From an uncultured Ruminococcus sp. (GTDB lineage Bacteria > Bacillota > Clostridia > Oscillospirales > Ruminococcaceae): a stretch of DNA of 8,486 bases. This document shows, piece by piece, positions 5,655 through 8,486 of the stretch. The stretch spans positions 1 through 8,486 of the forward strand of contig CADBQZ010000246.1 of the NCBI GenBank assembly GCA_902796865.1, given 5' to 3'. Position 1 is the first letter of the stretch. Each line of letters starts with the position of its first letter. Under the pieces are notes generated by a model, which had not been told where the DNA came from, searched no databases, and was given only the letters and a program-made list of their open reading frames with translations. The position numbers were made by a program, and so were the translations under genes.

Positions 5655-6536
5655 ATGCAGTTTATCATAGTAACGGGAATGTCAGGTTCGGGAAAATCCT
5701 GCGCCATGAACGTTTTGGAGGATATAGGTTTTTATTGCATAGACAATATACCTCCGCAGCTTCTTACAAAATTTGCGGATATATGTATGCACTCGGAAGG
5801 AAAGCTCGAAAGGGTCGCTGTTGCAGTGGATATACGTTCGGGTGATCTTTTCAATGAGGTCGCAGAACGCTGGAAAATGCTTAAAGGCATTGAGGGACTT
5901 GATGTAAAGATATTGTATCTTGAAGCAAATGATGAAGTTATAATAAAGCGGTATAAAGAAACAAGAAGAAAGCATCCTCTTAATGAGCGCTTCGGAAGCT
6001 CTCTTCACAGCGCGATAGCTTTTGAGCGTGAAAAGCTCAGTGCATTAAGAGAAGCAGCAGACTACTATATCGAGTCATCATATCTTTCGGTCTCACAGCT
6101 GAAAAATGAGATAAAGGAATTGTTCCTTGAAAATTCAAGCGATTCTATGATGATAAAGGTCATGTCGTTCGGATACAAATACGGTGTTTCGACAGAATCG
6201 GACCTTGTATTTGATGTAAGATGTCTTCCGAATCCTTATTATGTCAAGGAGCTTCGGCCGAAAACAGGCTGTGATTCAAGTGTAAGGGATTATGTCATGG
6301 GATTTCAGCAGTCAAGAGATCTTTTTGACAAGATAAAAGATCTTCTGGATTTTCTAATACCTCTTTACATACAGGAGGGCAAGAGCCAGCTTGTCATAGC
6401 ATTTGGCTGTACCGGCGGAAAGCATCGTTCGATAACTTTTACCGAGCTTGTGTCGGATCATCTTGTAAGCAAAGGCTTCAGGGTACAGAAAAGCCATAGA
6501 GATATAAATAAAGATACGGCAGCTTATGCAACATAA
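5655..6536 (+). CDS. rapZ: RapZ/YvcJ-family nucleotide-binding protein (RNase adapter homologue)
   Basis: P-loop protein of 293 residues, the standard family length. Walker A GMSGSGKS at 8-15 is followed by CIDNIPPQLL at 28-37. The C-terminal domain carries SFGYKYG at 171-177, DVRCLPNPYY at 187-196, the strongly conserved GCTGGKHRS at 251-259, and SHRD at 280-283. In E. coli RapZ binds sRNA GlmZ and directs RNase E, tuning GlmS and amino-sugar synthesis. In B. subtilis, YvcJ binds and hydrolyses GTP and affects competence, and the sRNA partner is not known there. The ATG has GGAGGTG 7 nt upstream, starting at the final base of the murB stop codon. The neighbours murB and whiA match the yvcJ cluster order, but yvcK, which usually follows yvcJ, is missing. 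Confidence 0.95.
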   Translation: MQFIIVTGMSGSGKSCAMNVLEDIGFYCIDNIPPQLLTKFADICMHSEGKLERVAVAVDIRSGDLFNEVAERWKMLKGIEGLDVKILYLEANDEVIIKRYKETRRKHPLNERFGSSLHSAIAFEREKLSALREAADYYIESSYLSVSQLKNEIKELFLENSSDSMMIKVMSFGYKYGVSTESDLVFDVRCLPNPYYVKELRPKTGCDSSVRDYVMGFQQSRDLFDKIKDLLDFLIPLYIQEGKSQLVIAFGCTGGKHRSITFTELVSDHLVSKGFRVQKSHRDINKDTAAYAT

Positions 6537-6539
6537 TGC

Positions 6540-6546
6540 GGAGGTG
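6540..6546 (+). promoter_or_regulatory. Ribosome binding site for whiA with TTG start
   Basis: GGAGGTG sits 9 nt before the TTG at 6556. An in-frame TAG at 6550-6552 rules out any start further upstream, and the first in-frame ATG lies about 155 codons into the gene. TTG is therefore the only start that keeps the conserved SFSNDVKKE N-terminus. Confidence 0.8.
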
Positions 6547-6555
6547 TCATAGAAA

Positions 6556-7482
6556 TTGGCTTCTTTTTCAAATGACGTAAAAAAAGAGATAGCTTTGAGT
6601 ATCACCGATAAAGACAGAAGATATGCCTGTCTTTACGGGATACTTCTTTATTGCAGGAATCTTACAGATGAACATATTGCATTTACTACTGAAAGCAAAG
6701 AGTTCGCAGAGCTTTTTATTCAGCTTGTAAGGAGCGTCTTCGGAGAAAAAGTCGTTCCTTCTGTTGAAAAAAGCGGCAGAAGAAGCGGCGGCTGTTCATA
6801 CAGCATTTCTATCGAAGGCAAGAAACAGCTTGAAGTCATATTTGAAGACTATAAGATAAAGCCGCATAAGCGTGAGATAAATCTAAGAAACATTGTCAAT
6901 AACAGTTTCAGCGCTTTTTTGGCAGGAGTATTTTTTATATGCGGAAGTGTCAGTGATCCGTATAAAGAGTATCATCTTGAATTTTCAGTCCCGAATGATA
7001 TACTCTCGGGAGATCTTTGCACTATGCTGGAGGAAATAGGCATTGAAGGCAAAAAGACAGTAAGAAAAGGCAATGATATACTTTATATAAAGGACAGCGA
7101 AAATATAGAGGACATACTTACATTTATAGGAGCACAGCAGAGCACTATAAATCTTATGAATATAAAGATCTATAAAGATGTCCGCAATAAAGCGAACCGT
7201 CTTGCAAACTGTGATACAGCAAATATAGATAAAGTTATAAAAGCGGCTATGAATCAGACGAAGGATATAGAAAAACTGAAGGAAATGGGATTGTATGATG
7301 AACTGCCTCCGGAGCTTAAAGAAGCAGCGGAACTTCGTCTTGAAAATCCTGATATGACTCTTCAGGAAATAGGCGAACAGCTCTCAAAACCTATCGGACG
7401 ATCAGGAGTTGCAAGAAGATTCCAGAAAATAGCAAGGCTTGCACAGCAGGCAGGTGAGACAGGAAATCATAATGGAAAATAA
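6556..7482 (+). CDS. whiA: DNA-binding protein WhiA (YvcL)
   Basis: The 308-residue protein has the WhiA architecture: an N-terminal region related to LAGLIDADG homing endonucleases but lacking nuclease function (about 1-205), then a C-terminal helix-turn-helix (about 225-300). Typical pieces are SFSNDVKKEI at 3-12, AFLAGVFFICGSV at 120-132, NRLANCDTANIDK at 214-226, and the HTH region MTLQEIGEQL with GRSGVARRF at 267-289. In Streptomyces WhiA works with WhiB in sporulation septation. In B. subtilis YvcL affects cell division and chromosome segregation. The start is TTG, fixed by an in-frame stop two codons upstream. It follows rapZ by 19 nt and overlaps dnaE by 11 nt. In many Clostridia an HPr gene sits between whiA and dnaE; none is here. 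Confidence 0.95.
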   Translation: MASFSNDVKKEIALSITDKDRRYACLYGILLYCRNLTDEHIAFTTESKEFAELFIQLVRSVFGEKVVPSVEKSGRRSGGCSYSISIEGKKQLEVIFEDYKIKPHKREINLRNIVNNSFSAFLAGVFFICGSVSDPYKEYHLEFSVPNDILSGDLCTMLEEIGIEGKKTVRKGNDILYIKDSENIEDILTFIGAQQSTINLMNIKIYKDVRNKANRLANCDTANIDKVIKAAMNQTKDIEKLKEMGLYDELPPELKEAAELRLENPDMTLQEIGEQLSKPIGRSGVARRFQKIARLAQQAGETGNHNGK

Positions 7483-8486
7483 TAACATTAAAAACGGCTT
7501 TGTACATCTTCATGTCCACAGCGAATACAGTCTTCTCGACGGAGCCTGCCGCATAGGTGAGCTTGTGAGCAGGGCAAAGGAGCTTGGACAGACGGCTTTG
7601 GCTATTACCGACCATGGCGTGATGTATGGAGCTGTAGATTTTTATAAAGAAGCAAAGAAACAGGGGATAAAGCCTATAATCGGCTGTGAGGTATATGTTG
7701 CACCGAGATCTATGGAAGACAAGGATCACGCATACGATTCAAAGCCCTATCACCTTGTATTGCTTTGCGAGAATAATGAGGGATACAGAAATCTCGTAAA
7801 ACTTGTATCATTTGCGTATACAAAAGGGTTTTATTCAAAGCCCAGGGTCGATAAGGAACTTTTGAAAAAATACAGCAAGGGTCTTATCGGTCTTTCAGCC
7901 TGTCTTGCAGGAGAGATACCGTCTTTGCTTGCAGATGATGATTTTAAAAGTGCTAAAAAGGCAGCACTTGAATATGCTGAAATATTCGGCAGGGATAATT
8001 TCTTCCTTGAGATTCAGGATCACGGTATAAAGACACAGGCTATCGTAGCTCACAGACTAACCGTTCTTTCAGAAGAAACAGGCATACCTCTTATTGCGAC
8101 AAATGATGTGCATTATGTAAAAAAGGAAGATGCAAGGGTACAGGAGCTTTTGCTTTGCATACAATTGAAAAAGACTATCTTTGAGGATAATCCTATAAAG
8201 TTCCCGACTGATGAATTTTATTTAAAAAGCTATGATGAAATGGCAAAACTTTTCGGGAAATTTCCGGGAGCTTTAGAGAATACTGTAAAAGTGGCTCAGA
8301 GATGCAATACAGAATTTGAATTCGGAGTTGTAAAACTTCCGAGATTTGAACTTGCTGACGGCTCAGATAGCATTTCATATTTTAAGAGCATATGTTTTGA
8401 AGGAGCAAAAAAACGTTACGGGGATACACCGCCGGAAAATATCATAGAGCGAATGGAATACGAGCTTGATGTTATAATAAAAATGG
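7472..8486 (+). CDS. dnaE: DNA polymerase III alpha subunit, N-terminal part (continues beyond right edge)
   Basis: The frame starts at ATG 7472 inside the end of whiA, with AGGA 7 nt upstream, and is open to the window end for 338 codons. This covers the N-terminal PHP domain and the start of the palm region of a C-family polymerase. Visible PHP motifs are FVHLHVHSEYSLLDG (10-24) with H12, H14 and H16, AITDHG with D47/H48, GCEVYV with E73, and ATNDVHY with D212 and H214. These metal-ligand positions look intact, unlike the degenerate E. coli DnaE. The lack of an upstream exonuclease or OB domain marks this as DnaE and not PolC. In Firmicutes DnaE works alongside PolC in replication. DnaE1 and DnaE3 subtypes cannot be separated from this fragment. 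Confidence 0.95.
   Translation, partial: MENNNIKNGFVHLHVHSEYSLLDGACRIGELVSRAKELGQTALAITDHGVMYGAVDFYKEAKKQGIKPIIGCEVYVAPRSMEDKDHAYDSKPYHLVLLCENNEGYRNLVKLVSFAYTKGFYSKPRVDKELLKKYSKGLIGLSACLAGEIPSLLADDDFKSAKKAALEYAEIFGRDNFFLEIQDHGIKTQAIVAHRLTVLSEETGIPLIATNDVHYVKKEDARVQELLLCIQLKKTIFEDNPIKFPTDEFYLKSYDEMAKLFGKFPGALENTVKVAQRCNTEFEFGVVKLPRFELADGSDSISYFKSICFEGAKKRYGDTPPENIIERMEYELDVIIKM

Noticed and set aside
5645..5845. Plus-strand frame of 66 codons overlapping the start of rapZ
   Set aside because: It is a shifted-frame reading of rapZ; the rapZ ATG has the better-spaced GGAGGTG and the encoded P-loop.
7391..7729. Minus-strand open frame of 112 codons across the whiA-dnaE junction
   Set aside because: It is antisense to two conserved genes and has no motif or promoter support.
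1..8486. CRISPR array, transposon, prophage, toxin-antitoxin pair or tRNA
   Set aside because: No regularly spaced repeats, terminal inverted repeats, integrase or transposase motifs, paired small genes or cloverleaf sequences were seen.

Overview
The window reads as ordinary, mostly vertically inherited chromosome from a low-to-mid GC Gram-positive bacterium. The gene set hprK, YcdX-like PHP gene, murB, rapZ (yvcJ), whiA, dnaE is typical of Clostridia. AGGAGG-type ribosome sites, TTGACA/TATAAT promoters with 17-bp spacers and heavy use of ATA (Ile) and AAA/GAA codons agree with this. A Ruminococcaceae/Oscillospiraceae member is my best guess from gene order and codon style, but it is an inference and not shown by any marker here.

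Layout. Positions 1-1376 (minus strand) hold a two-gene signalling unit driven by a near-consensus promoter at 1455-1483. The first gene is a 275-aa protein with a degenerate receiver followed by an intact receiver. The second is a PocR-type ligand-sensing protein that runs off the left edge. Positions 1531-2823 (minus) hold guanine deaminase (guaD) with its own promoter at 2844-2872. Positions 2974-8486 (plus) hold a tightly packed six-gene operon: HPr kinase/phosphorylase, a YcdX-like trinuclear-metal PHP hydrolase, MurB, RapZ/YvcJ, WhiA and the N-terminal third of the DNA polymerase III alpha subunit DnaE. It is read from a promoter at 2891-2919 arranged back-to-back with the guaD promoter. 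Junctions in the operon are overlaps of 14 and 11 nt, a zero-nt junction, and gaps of 13 and 19 nt, so it is almost certainly co-transcribed and partly translationally coupled.

How the genes fit together. HprK sets the phosphorylation state of HPr and so carbon catabolite control. RapZ homologues tie nucleotide sensing to amino-sugar supply in E. coli, and MurB uses UDP-GlcNAc-derived substrate for peptidoglycan. WhiA is a DNA-binding protein linked to cell division and sporulation, and DnaE replicates DNA. The operon therefore links carbon status, wall synthesis, division and replication. guaD (purine salvage) and the PocR/receiver pair are independent units.

I found no tRNA, rRNA, CRISPR array, insertion sequence, prophage or clear factor-independent terminator. 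No wholly new system is evident. The points most worth a second look are the PocR plus pseudo-receiver/receiver pair without an obvious output domain, the absence of yvcK and of an HPr gene from their usual places in the whiA cluster, the symmetric divergent promoter region with a perfect 14-bp palindrome in the hprK leader, and the very short guaD leader.
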